Positions 25,238 to 33,411 of a stretch of 59,133 nt of DNA are shown piece by piece. The translations under genes and the position numbers were made by a program. Positions within the stretch are counted from its first letter, which is position 1. Each line of letters opens with the position of its first letter. Source of the stretch: Chitinophaga pinensis (lineage in GTDB: Bacteria > Bacteroidota > Bacteroidia > Chitinophagales > Chitinophagaceae); the NCBI GenBank assembly GCA_945876095.1, contig CAMCMP010000021.1:1-59133 (forward strand). The letters are read 5' to 3'. The notes below the pieces were generated by a model. It was not told the origin of the DNA. It searched no databases and worked only from the letters and a program-made list of their open reading frames with translations.

Positions 25238-25573
25238 AAAATATATTTTTTGTAAATATAAAACATTTTACCAATTTACATTATTCAATAATTCAAATTT
25301 TCGCCGCCGATGATAGCGACTAGTTTGGAAAATAAAACCAATTCTATAAAATTGATTGGGATTATACATGTAAATTGTGGTTCACCTACAAAAATGTTCG
25401 AAAAAACTAACTAATACCTAAATTATTGTACAAAAAAGCTAGGAGCATTTTGTAAAGTGCCCCTCTCTTAGTAACTTGAATTATTATTTAATATCTATTA
25501 ATTTACTACAGGGCCTCACAGCTTAAACCTCTATTACACATTTAAAATGTAACTAAAAAAAATATTATGATTT
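25238..25573. other. Divergent intergenic region, no gene seen
   Basis: 336 AT-rich bases between two divergent genes. It presumably holds both promoters; no clear TAnnTTTG box or inverted repeat was found. Confidence 0.4.
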
Positions 25574-26350
25574 ATGCCAATACGTTTAATTTTCAGTTTC
25601 AACTTTAATAAATACTTTCAGATTATTACTTCCATTGGAGGTCGATATATCCTTATTGCAGGTTCTATATTTTTATTTTTTTATGTAGTGTTTAAAAATA
25701 AAATATTAGCTAAAAAAATTCAAAATGTACTTCCCAAAAACAAAGATTATTTAAGAGAAATTGCTTACTCAATTTCAACCATTCTAATTTTTGGATTAAT
25801 AATTCTTAATATAATTGGTAACCCAACTGTTAGGCCTTACACAAAAATATACGATGATATTGCGGAATATGGATGGGTGTATTATTTTGCCGCCTTTCCT
25901 GTCATGCTGATTATACATGACACTTATTTTTATTGGACTCATCGTATAATGCATCATAAAAGCATCTTTAAAATTTTTCATTTAGTACACCATCAGTCCA
26001 CTAACCCATCTCCATGGGCAGCCTATGCTTTTCATCCATTGGAAGCAATTGTTGAAAATGGAATATTTATTGTTTTTGCTTTTTCATTCCCTCTTCATAA
26101 AACTAATATTCCAATATTTTTTCTATTTTCAATACTCTATAATGTTTATGGTCATTTAGGTTGGGAGTTGTACCCGAAGGGATTTAGTAAATCAATTGTG
26201 GGAAAATGGATCAATACCTCCGTTTGCCATAATCAGCATCATAAATATTTTAAAGGTAATTATGGATTATACTTGCTTTTTTGGGATAGGCTAATGGGCA
26301 CTTTAAGAAACGATTATGACCTTGCATTCGAAGAAGTTAAAAGCAGATAA
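25574..26350 (+). CDS. Sterol desaturase/fatty-acid hydroxylase family membrane enzyme
   Basis: A di-iron membrane oxygenase of 258 residues. About four membrane helices and the three histidine boxes are present: HDTYFYWTHRIMHH, HLVHHQSTNP and HNQHHKYFKGNYG with LLFWDRLMGT after it. These bind two irons and hydroxylate or desaturate a lipid (sterol, hopanoid, fatty acid or carotenoid in known members). A second family member is encoded at 39323-40324; the two are not close copies. Substrate unknown. Confidence 0.92.
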   Translation: MPIRLIFSFNFNKYFQIITSIGGRYILIAGSIFLFFYVVFKNKILAKKIQNVLPKNKDYLREIAYSISTILIFGLIILNIIGNPTVRPYTKIYDDIAEYGWVYYFAAFPVMLIIHDTYFYWTHRIMHHKSIFKIFHLVHHQSTNPSPWAAYAFHPLEAIVENGIFIVFAFSFPLHKTNIPIFFLFSILYNVYGHLGWELYPKGFSKSIVGKWINTSVCHNQHHKYFKGNYGLYLLFWDRLMGTLRNDYDLAFEEVKSR

Positions 26351-26558
26351 AATAACTTTTTTTGATAGGTAAGATTTCAAGTTGACAGGCAGTTCAAGTC
26401 TCTTTCATTCAAAGTAAGTATTCGAAATGTCATTTATTGATACTTATATTTTTTACTGCCTTTTGCTAAAACTTCTAAATAGTAAATTTTTTGGGTTGTA
26501 TCTTTCAATTAAGTAAATTAGGATAATAATTTTCTATAACGCTTCAATCATTCAGTTT

Positions 26559-27068
26559 ATGCAAATTATAAAAAATCAGTTTGTGTTAATAGTGTTGACA
26601 GCAATATTTTTTTCTGTTGCTTTTAGTTCCTGTAGAGCGTCAAAGGGCTTAGAGGCTGGCAATTTAATCTCCACTGACACCAAACTTTTAACCGAAAGAC
26701 CTGAGAAAGATAAATTAAATTTTCATTCCAATTGGGAAGGAACCTCATCTGCAAACGGCGGAAGATCTTCTTTGAACATTGGTCAATCACTTCAAAATCG
26801 AATCGCTGGAGTAACCGTATTATTTGCAGGTGGAGGTGTGCCTGGACAAAATCCAATGATACGTATTCGCGGCACTAACTCAATTAATTCTGGCAACGAT
26901 CCATTATATGTGTTGGATGGAATTATGGGTATAGCAAACCCTTTGTCTACATTAAATCCTAATGATATTAAATCTATAGAAGTTTTAAAAGACGCCAGTT
27001 CTTTAGCTTTTTATGGTGCACGTGGTGCTAACGGTGTTATCCTTATTACTACTAAACGAGGTGGATAA
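26559..27068 (+). CDS. Stand-alone TonB plug-domain lipoprotein
   Basis: 169 residues: lipoprotein signal (Cys25 after AFSS), a short linker, then a complete SusC-type plug: GQSLQNRIAGVTVLFAGGGV, PMIRIRGTNSINSGNDPLYV, LDGIMGI, NPNDIKSIEVLKDASSLAFY, GARGANGVILITTKRGG. A normal SusC continues with a 22-strand barrel of 700 or more residues; here the stop follows TTKRGG. The full plug and lipid anchor argue that this is a deliberate short protein, a kind also known in other Bacteroidota, rather than a truncation, since no barrel remnant follows. Role unknown: perhaps interaction with TonB or a barrel in trans. Confidence 0.82.
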   Translation: MQIIKNQFVLIVLTAIFFSVAFSSCRASKGLEAGNLISTDTKLLTERPEKDKLNFHSNWEGTSSANGGRSSLNIGQSLQNRIAGVTVLFAGGGVPGQNPMIRIRGTNSINSGNDPLYVLDGIMGIANPLSTLNPNDIKSIEVLKDASSLAFYGARGANGVILITTKRGG

Positions 27069-27326
27069 TAATTAGCTTTAAATAATACAAAAAGTGTTGA
27101 ATATTGTTGAAGCTGACTTCTTGTATATTATTTAGTGTACCCAATTTTTTATTATTTTGGTCGAAAAAACCGTCCCAGTTCGAAAAGTTGTAATAACCCT
27201 ATTTACAAACAATGATGTCCCGATAACATATAATAATTTAGTTTAATGGTTTTTTAATTAATATTTTTTAATCACTTAAAATAGTCTAATTTTATAATCA
27301 TTTTATAAATTTTTATTGCATTATTT

Positions 27327-28691
27327 GTGGCTAGAATTCATCAACATATATCTAAAACTAATTCTGAGAAACAGGGATCTTCCCTAAGTCCTAGTAAAAC
27401 GGGGAAATCTTTGTCTGCTGGTTCATTTTGGTCTTCAGATACTGTTCAATCAAAATTTATTGGAGAAGTTAAACAATTAAAATCCTCTTCTTTTTTTCCA
27501 AGTATTCAATTAAAGAAAAATAACAGCAATGCTAATCAATTAGCAATTGCTCCCAAGAATAAAACAGGGATACCGAGTAATATAAAATCGGGAGTTGAAC
27601 AGTTATCAGGAATATCTCTTGACGATGTTAAAGTTCATTATAATTCAAGTCAACCGGCGCAATTACATGCCCATGCTTATGCTCAAGGAACTGATATTCA
27701 TGTAGCTCCAGGAAAAGAAAATTATCTACCTCATGAAGCATGGCATGTGGTTCAACAAAAGCAAGGTAGAGTGAAGCCTACTGCCCAACTGAAAGGCAAG
27801 GTGCCGGTTAATGACAATATTGGACTTGAAAATGAAGCAGATGTGATGGGGTCAAAAGCATTACGAATAGCTTCTACCTCGAACGAAAAACCTATACAAC
27901 AAAAGTCAATAGCTACTGGTTTAGTTGCTCAGCTAGGAAAGTTTGGGAGTGCTATTGGTGGTGTTAAATCATTATTGGGAATTGGAGAAAAAGAAAAAGA
28001 AAAAGAAGCAGCAGAATTAGGTGACTTAGAAAGTCTATACCCCAATGAATTTGGAGCGGATCAATTTGTTGGAGTTAATGAAAGCGAGTCATTGACAGGA
28101 CAGTTGGGGGAACCGTCAAAAGGGTTTAACGAAAATAGATTAGGGGAAGGTTCAAAGGGTTTTAAATCTGCCAATGGAAGTACAATTAATCCAACAGAGC
28201 TATTTCATACAACCTCTAACGGAGGAGCGAAAAAAAGTATTGAAGAGAATGGGATTAATCCAAAATATACGTCTAAAGAAAATAGATTCGGTCAGGGTTT
28301 CTATGCTACTACCGACATAGCGACTAGTCGAAAAGAATTGGTTCACCATGATATGGAAGCACACCATACATTAAAATATGATACAGGTAAAGTTAAAAAA
28401 GATCGAAAAGATGCTGAAAAGGGAAGAATTATTGATCTTACTCAGGATAAAACAGATGAATCCTTTATTAAAGATTATCCACAAGGGATTAAAAAGTACG
28501 CTACTGAAAAAAAATATGATGGAGTTGCCTTCCCTTCTCAAAGAGGTGAAGGAGTAAACTTTGCAATGTATAATAATTTTGACTCTACGGTGGGCAAGCA
28601 GAAAAAGGGCGACACAAAAGCATGGACTGAAGACGAAAGGGCAGCAATGGGTATAGATATCAAGCGAAAAAAAGATGATTTTGCACTATAA
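27327..28691 (+). CDS. eCIS-core (DUF4157) protein with C-terminal ART-like toxin domain
   Basis: A probable cargo toxin of an extracellular contractile injection system or a related polymorphic-toxin pathway. GTG start at 27327. Order in 454 residues: disordered basic head (1-80); DUF4157/eCIS core (about 83-150) with SGVEQLSGISLDDVKVHYNS, GTDIHVAPGKENYLPHEAWH and the HEAWH zinc-protease-like motif at 136-140, then LENEADVMG; linker with a short SKGF repeat (264-279); C-terminal domain (about 288-420) with LFHTTSNGGAKKSIEENGIN, RFGQGFYATTD (320-330), KKYDGVAF and GVNFAMYN. That last part resembles ADP-ribosyltransferase/DUF3990-like toxin folds (H ... G-x-G-F-Y ... acidic), which is inference. 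No sheath, tube or spike gene is in the window, so it is an orphan cargo here. No clear immunity gene follows. Confidence 0.82.
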   Translation: MARIHQHISKTNSEKQGSSLSPSKTGKSLSAGSFWSSDTVQSKFIGEVKQLKSSSFFPSIQLKKNNSNANQLAIAPKNKTGIPSNIKSGVEQLSGISLDDVKVHYNSSQPAQLHAHAYAQGTDIHVAPGKENYLPHEAWHVVQQKQGRVKPTAQLKGKVPVNDNIGLENEADVMGSKALRIASTSNEKPIQQKSIATGLVAQLGKFGSAIGGVKSLLGIGEKEKEKEAAELGDLESLYPNEFGADQFVGVNESESLTGQLGEPSKGFNENRLGEGSKGFKSANGSTINPTELFHTTSNGGAKKSIEENGINPKYTSKENRFGQGFYATTDIATSRKELVHHDMEAHHTLKYDTGKVKKDRKDAEKGRIIDLTQDKTDESFIKDYPQGIKKYATEKKYDGVAFPSQRGEGVNFAMYNNFDSTVGKQKKGDTKAWTEDERAAMGIDIKRKKDDFAL

Positions 28692-28880
28692 ATTCATTCA
28701 TTAGTTTATTCCTATTCCTAATTTTTCTTTAATTCAAACTTGTATCAAATACCTTTAGATTCTTTACATCACCTCCGATAAAATCTTTTCTTTTATTTTT
28801 TGGTTTTGCTGCAGTTTTATTTTTTGGGAAGCCTTATTTTATTGACAGTATGAGGCTTTTAAGTCAAACTGAATTTTAAT

Positions 28881-28915
28881 AAAAAAGCCTTAGAGATGAT
28901 ACCTAAGGCTTTTTT
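28881..28915. terminator. Bidirectional terminator after the eCIS-core gene
   Basis: AAAAAAGCCTTAG and its exact inverse surround a 9-nt loop, with T runs on both strands. It is 190 bp after the toxin gene and 23 bp before the end of the histidine-rich pseudogene. A weaker similar GCCTTA/TGAGGC hairpin precedes it. Confidence 0.88.
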
Positions 28916-28937
28916 ATTTGTTGATGAGAATCGAATA

Positions 28938-29417
28938 TTAGTCATCATCTTGACTGTCAAGATCAATTTCATCTCACTCATGGTGCTCTTTACCAAAAAC
29001 TTCATCAATTTCGTCAGAATCTTCTTCTTGGTCATTAACATCTACATCATGATCTAAATGTAATTTGTATAAATGTCCATGATGAGCATGAGCATCATGT
29101 GTCCACATGAAATATTCTGCCTCATGTGCATCATTTAATGTTAAGGTCATTGTTCCACCTGGCTCAATGAAGTGTGTGTCTCCAGTCCAATGTCCTTCAT
29201 GCCATGCATGATCTTAATGTTTAAGTGTAGCATCTACCTCTGCTACCCAAAATTGGTCAATGTAATGCTTTGTTTGATTGTGAATAATAAATTCCCATTG
29301 TCCAGCAGCGTTCTTAGATTTAGTGATTTTCAGATCCGGTTTTACTGGAGATGTGAATGACATTATTAATGCTAATAGCAAAAAAAATACAGAAAATGAT
29401 AAAATGATTTTTTTTAT
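28938..29417 (-). pseudogene. Histidine-rich secreted protein gene with stops and lost start
   Basis: On the minus strand a coherent secreted protein can be read: KKIILSFSVFFLLLALIMS (signal peptide), PDLKITKSKNAAGQWEFIIH, IDQFWVAEVDATLKH, stop, DHAWHEGHWTGDTHFIEPGG, FMWTHDAHAHHGHLYKLHLD, an acidic EEDSDEIDEVFGKEHHE, stop, DEIDLDSQDDD. Two in-frame stops interrupt it, and the codon where ATG is expected before KKII is ATA (29415-29417). Histidine clusters and an acidic tail suggest a metal-binding (copper, zinc or nickel) periplasmic protein. It is clearly decayed. I do not recognise the exact family. Confidence 0.75.
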
Positions 29418-29457
29418 AAATTATTAATTTTTTTCGAATTTATATCAAATGCTGTGT

Positions 29458-29560
29458 TCAAGCAATAAGTGCAACACGTGATTTTAGTAAATATACCTCA
29501 TTAGGAGTTTTGTAATCAAACTTTCTAACGGGTCTGTTATTGATCATTTTTTCATAATTC
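29458..29560 (-). mobile_element. 3' remnant of an IS30-family transposase
   Basis: The minus strand reads MINNRPVRKFDYKTPNEVYL then LKSRVALIA and stop. NNRPRK-x-L-x-x-x-TPNEV-x ... VAL is the conserved C-terminus of IS30-family transposases. Upstream sequence on that strand has no transposase similarity, so only the last about 30 codons survive. No terminal inverted repeats were found. Confidence 0.7.
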
Positions 29561-29751
29561 AAATATTAATATTCTATATTTTTTAATTCCAATTCTCTAA
29601 GTTTTTATAAACCTAACTCATTGTAATTGATATTTTTTTAATTGACAAGAAGCTTTTGTTGAGGAGGCACGGGAGGTGTACTATTTTATAATAGCTATAA
29701 AAGAGTTAAATTATTTTTTACACTAACAGAATTTATTGAAGTGCAACCAAC

Positions 29752-32067
29752 CTATCTTAGTAATACCACAAACCCTTTAAAGATCGTTTTCAATTTTTTT
29801 GTATCAATTAGGTAGCAATAAGTTCCAGCTGTCATTGGATGCCCATTCTTAGTGCCATCCCAAGGATTTTTGTACCCTTTCGAATAATAAACGAGTTGCC
29901 CATAACGGTCAAAAATTGTTACTTCACAATTGGGGTAATAACTTAATTCTTTTATACGCCATAAATCATTTAATCCATCACCATTGGGAGTAAACGCATT
30001 CGGTATGTGAGGATCTTTTAAAATCTTTACTGCCATACTCGACTGGCTACTACAGCCTAGATTATCAGTAGCCGTTAGTTGATAAATAATATCTGCTGCT
30101 GTTGTACAGAGTGGATTTAATATTATATCGCTATTTAAAGAAGCCGACGGATTCCATTTGTATTGCAAACCATTTCCTGTGGCGGTTGCATTTATTTGTA
30201 CTGTTTCATTTTTTAATACCATTAAGTCAGGTCCCGCATTTACAATTGGGGAAGGAGTGATGATTATTTTTTGATAGCCAGAATCTTTGCAGAAATTAAT
30301 AGCAGTGTAAGTAAATAAAATATACTGTGTATCTGCAATAGCAAGCTTAGGATTAAATTGACCATTCGCTGTGACACCTTTTCCTGAATAAGAAAAAATA
30401 CCTGCTAAATTATTTACAATCGCGCCTCCGGCAATGTCGATGGGTTCTGAATTATTACATACGGAAGGTAAATTAGAAAACTGTAAAATAGGAGAAGGAA
30501 GAATAGTTAGTGGTTTACTCAATTCCTGTTCGCAGGATATTCCAGAAAAGGCAACGAGCTTAATGGTATAATTTGAAGTGGAGGATATTGCTCCTTTAGG
30601 ATATTGGTGAAAATATTTTTTTCCTTTTGATGGACTTTCATCAATGTAACTCTTGTTGGCAGTGTCGCCCCAAAATATTTGCACTTTGGTAATGTTTCCA
30701 AAATCGACCACGCTTTCGTTAATTATTTCTACCGGTTGATTGCTGCATAAACTAGTTGGATTGGTAATGCTAAAATTAGCCTCAGGTATTGCTCCATTTA
30801 CGGTAAATATTTTAGAAACACTATCCGTACAGCCCTTGCTATTGGTTACTTGTAATTTAATAGGATAGTTACCACTGGCACTATACCGGTGACTTGGATT
30901 TTGTTGAACCGAGTTGTTTGGGTTACTAGCATTTGCTGCAGGGTCACCAAAATTCCATTTATATAAAAAGGGCAGGGTGCTATTGTCTTTGGTAAAGCTG
31001 CTGTCTGCAAACTGTGCAACGGCATCCTGTAAACAAATCTCTGGTGAAATTAATTGAATAACTGGATTAGGATATACTCTAATAGGAACACTATCTCTAG
31101 AGGCGCAACCTGGATTGTTTTTAAAAGCAGTTTTTACATAATAAGTATATTGCTGCGAATTGCCTGAATTGTTGGATAAATGTAATAGGGGAGCTGCAAT
31201 AGAACTGTCACTTAAGCCATTAGTGGGATACCAACTATAAATATAATTTGAGTTAGATGGGCCTCCAAGTTTTACACTATCTTTTGGACAAAAATTTAAA
31301 CCTGCAGGGTTGCCCGCAAATGAAGGAGGCATCTCAGTATAAATCATCACATTTTTTATGGAATGATTATCATTGCTTCCTCCGGTACTTGCAGTAAAGC
31401 CTAGATATCCTGCAAAATTAAATTGCTGAAAACCTGTTAAATATAAATTGTCATTTAGGAAAACACTAATGTTGCCATTGTCATAAGTTATCATAGCGTG
31501 ACAATATTCGGCATTGCGAATAATAGAAAGCTTGCCATCTTGATTGTCTCTCGTTGGTAAATTTGAACATTCATCGTATCCTACACCCCACCTAATTTCT
31601 AGCTTTGGCATATTTGGATAACTGCTTGTGCTACTACAATTTCTCCAAGTATCAAAACATACCTTTAGCCCATTCGCAGTGGCAGGTATACCAAGGCCTC
31701 CTCCATTTACATAGCCTGAAGGCGCCACATCTAAAAAACAAAATGCTAAACCGTCTGCACCCGTGCCATCAAATATTCTGAAATCAAATTCTGCCTTCCA
31801 TTTATTGCAAATGGAAAGGTTAATCGGCTGAGAATAAAAAGCTGCTCCACTTCTAGTATTGTTATTTGAACAGAGTAATAATTCTGATAAATTATTTCCA
31901 CTAACATTGGCGACTCTCGCATCCCCACTTAAATTCCAACCATCGGCTTTTAGATAAGCCCCTTTTAATTGAGCAAATACATACTGCTGGCTCATGGCCA
32001 GTTGATGGATGCTTAATAGAAATAGCAGTAAGCAAGAGTATTTTATAAAATATTTATTAAGCGACAA
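29752..32067 (-). CDS. Lectin/PKD adhesin with gliding-motility (CHU_C) T9SS tail
   Basis: A large secreted or surface protein of 771 residues. Domains in order: signal peptide (1-26); an L-type-lectin-like beta sandwich about 28-250 (RSGAAFYSQPINLSICNKWK, FDFRIFDGTGADGLAFCFLD, ITYDNGNISVFLNDNLYLTG), which in known members binds sugars; several PKD/Ig-like repeats about 260-680 (FADSSFTKDNSTLPFLYKWN, FGDPA); and a gliding-motility C-terminal domain about 690-771 (IPNAFTPNGDGLNDLWRI, CEVTIFDRYGQLVYYSKGY, WDGTKNGHPMTAGTYCYLI). The tail directs export and anchoring by type IX secretion. It likely binds a polysaccharide. It is followed upstream by the NagX-like gene on the same strand. Confidence 0.92.
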   Translation of the reverse strand: MSLNKYFIKYSCLLLFLLSIHQLAMSQQYVFAQLKGAYLKADGWNLSGDARVANVSGNNLSELLLCSNNNTRSGAAFYSQPINLSICNKWKAEFDFRIFDGTGADGLAFCFLDVAPSGYVNGGGLGIPATANGLKVCFDTWRNCSSTSSYPNMPKLEIRWGVGYDECSNLPTRDNQDGKLSIIRNAEYCHAMITYDNGNISVFLNDNLYLTGFQQFNFAGYLGFTASTGGSNDNHSIKNVMIYTEMPPSFAGNPAGLNFCPKDSVKLGGPSNSNYIYSWYPTNGLSDSSIAAPLLHLSNNSGNSQQYTYYVKTAFKNNPGCASRDSVPIRVYPNPVIQLISPEICLQDAVAQFADSSFTKDNSTLPFLYKWNFGDPAANASNPNNSVQQNPSHRYSASGNYPIKLQVTNSKGCTDSVSKIFTVNGAIPEANFSITNPTSLCSNQPVEIINESVVDFGNITKVQIFWGDTANKSYIDESPSKGKKYFHQYPKGAISSTSNYTIKLVAFSGISCEQELSKPLTILPSPILQFSNLPSVCNNSEPIDIAGGAIVNNLAGIFSYSGKGVTANGQFNPKLAIADTQYILFTYTAINFCKDSGYQKIIITPSPIVNAGPDLMVLKNETVQINATATGNGLQYKWNPSASLNSDIILNPLCTTAADIIYQLTATDNLGCSSQSSMAVKILKDPHIPNAFTPNGDGLNDLWRIKELSYYPNCEVTIFDRYGQLVYYSKGYKNPWDGTKNGHPMTAGTYCYLIDTKKLKTIFKGFVVLLR

Positions 32068-32098
32068 TGAATGATTAATTTTTAATAGGAATGAATAG

Positions 32099-33181
32099 TT
32101 ACACTTTTATGATGATTCTTTTTTTATAAAGTATCCAACATGGAATCGAAACAATACTAACAAAAAGTAAAGCGTATATCCAAGAAATTAATTCTGGCAT
32201 AACACCCAATTGATTTAAATAATTGAAGAAATGCATATTGATGGTATTGCCTCCAATATTTATTCCATAAAAAACCAAGCCTAATAAATCTCCTAGTACA
32301 TAAGCAGCAATTGCATTTACTCCAAATACCACTCCTATTTTTGAGTACTTACTATAGTTTAATACATCAAATGTAAAATACATGGAAGCAAAAATTAAAC
32401 AGGCAAAACCTCCAGTAACTAATACGAAACTACTAGACCAAATATTTTCATTCACTGGAAATGAAAGTCCAACAAAATACCCGAGTATAGACATAGCCAC
32501 TCCAATAATCATAAGATAATTCAATCGGAGATTTTCATGTAATTCTGATTTCATAATTTTTCCTACAAGCATTCCAATCAAGGTAGTACAGCAGGTTGGA
32601 ACAATGCTTAAAATTCCTTCTGGATCCCAAGTTTTTTGCCACATTTTTCCTGGTAAATAAAGTGAGTCGATATAGGCTGCGATATTTTTACCAGGCTCAA
32701 GCATTACTTTTCCCTCACCTGGATAAGGGATTGCAGTCATGATGATCCAGTAGCCTAGCAAGAGAGAGGTAAAAATAATTAATTGTTGTTTCCAATTTGT
32801 ATGAAGTGAAATGATAGAACAAATTAAAAATACTATTGCAATTCTATGAAGCGTTCCTGTCCATCTAATTTCAGATAGGTTAAATGTAGGCATCAAATTT
32901 AGAAACATACCGATACTAAATATCTTGATCGCGCGGATAATAATTTTTTTGTAGAGAGCAGGTTTTTCTTCAGGTAATTTATTGGAATAGGCAAAATGAA
33001 TAGATACACCAATAATAAATAGAAAAAAAGGGGCAACATGATCTGTAAAGCTTAGTGCATTCCATATAGAATGACGAAGAGTAAAAAAAACAAAATCTGA
33101 ATTACCAGGAAAATTTACCATGATCATCGCGGCAACCGTAAATCCTCTGAAGGCATCTAATGAGGTGAGTCTTTTTTGCAT
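32099..33181 (-). CDS. NagX/HGSNAT-like membrane acyltransferase
   Basis: An inner-membrane protein of 360 residues with about 10 helices. It starts with RLTSLDAFRGFTVAAMIMVN, the signature of the DUF5009/heparan-alpha-glucosaminide N-acetyltransferase-like group (NagX in glycan-using bacteria). TGTLHRIAIVFLICS and the later VFGVNAIAAYVLGDLLGL also fit. Members move acetyl groups across the membrane onto amino-sugars, or transport sugars, in glycan catabolism; which one is not settled. It is 31 bp upstream of the lectin adhesin gene, and begins a glycan-related set. Its start faces the hydrolase gene at 33412. Confidence 0.88.
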   Translation of the reverse strand: MQKRLTSLDAFRGFTVAAMIMVNFPGNSDFVFFTLRHSIWNALSFTDHVAPFFLFIIGVSIHFAYSNKLPEEKPALYKKIIIRAIKIFSIGMFLNLMPTFNLSEIRWTGTLHRIAIVFLICSIISLHTNWKQQLIIFTSLLLGYWIIMTAIPYPGEGKVMLEPGKNIAAYIDSLYLPGKMWQKTWDPEGILSIVPTCCTTLIGMLVGKIMKSELHENLRLNYLMIIGVAMSILGYFVGLSFPVNENIWSSSFVLVTGGFACLIFASMYFTFDVLNYSKYSKIGVVFGVNAIAAYVLGDLLGLVFYGINIGGNTINMHFFNYLNQLGVMPELISWIYALLFVSIVSIPCWILYKKRIIIKV

Positions 33182-33411
33182 CTTTTCAAATTTTAAAATT
33201 AATTAAAATGGAAATGAATATTTTAAAGAGTAAATATATGACCAATACCTTATCAATATAACATTGGGGAAGTTTTTTTGAGTGAAAACAAACATTAATA
33301 TATTTGAAGAGATAGAAATGGATCTCCTAAGAATAAAGTCTTCAAAAAATGAAAAAAACTTATCTTTAATTAAATAAATATTTTATAAATAATTTTCTTA
33401 ATCCTAAACAA

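Noticed and set aside
26559..28691. An extracellular contractile injection system locus
   Set aside because: Only a cargo-like protein is present; no sheath, tube, baseplate, spike or AAA ATPase gene in the window.
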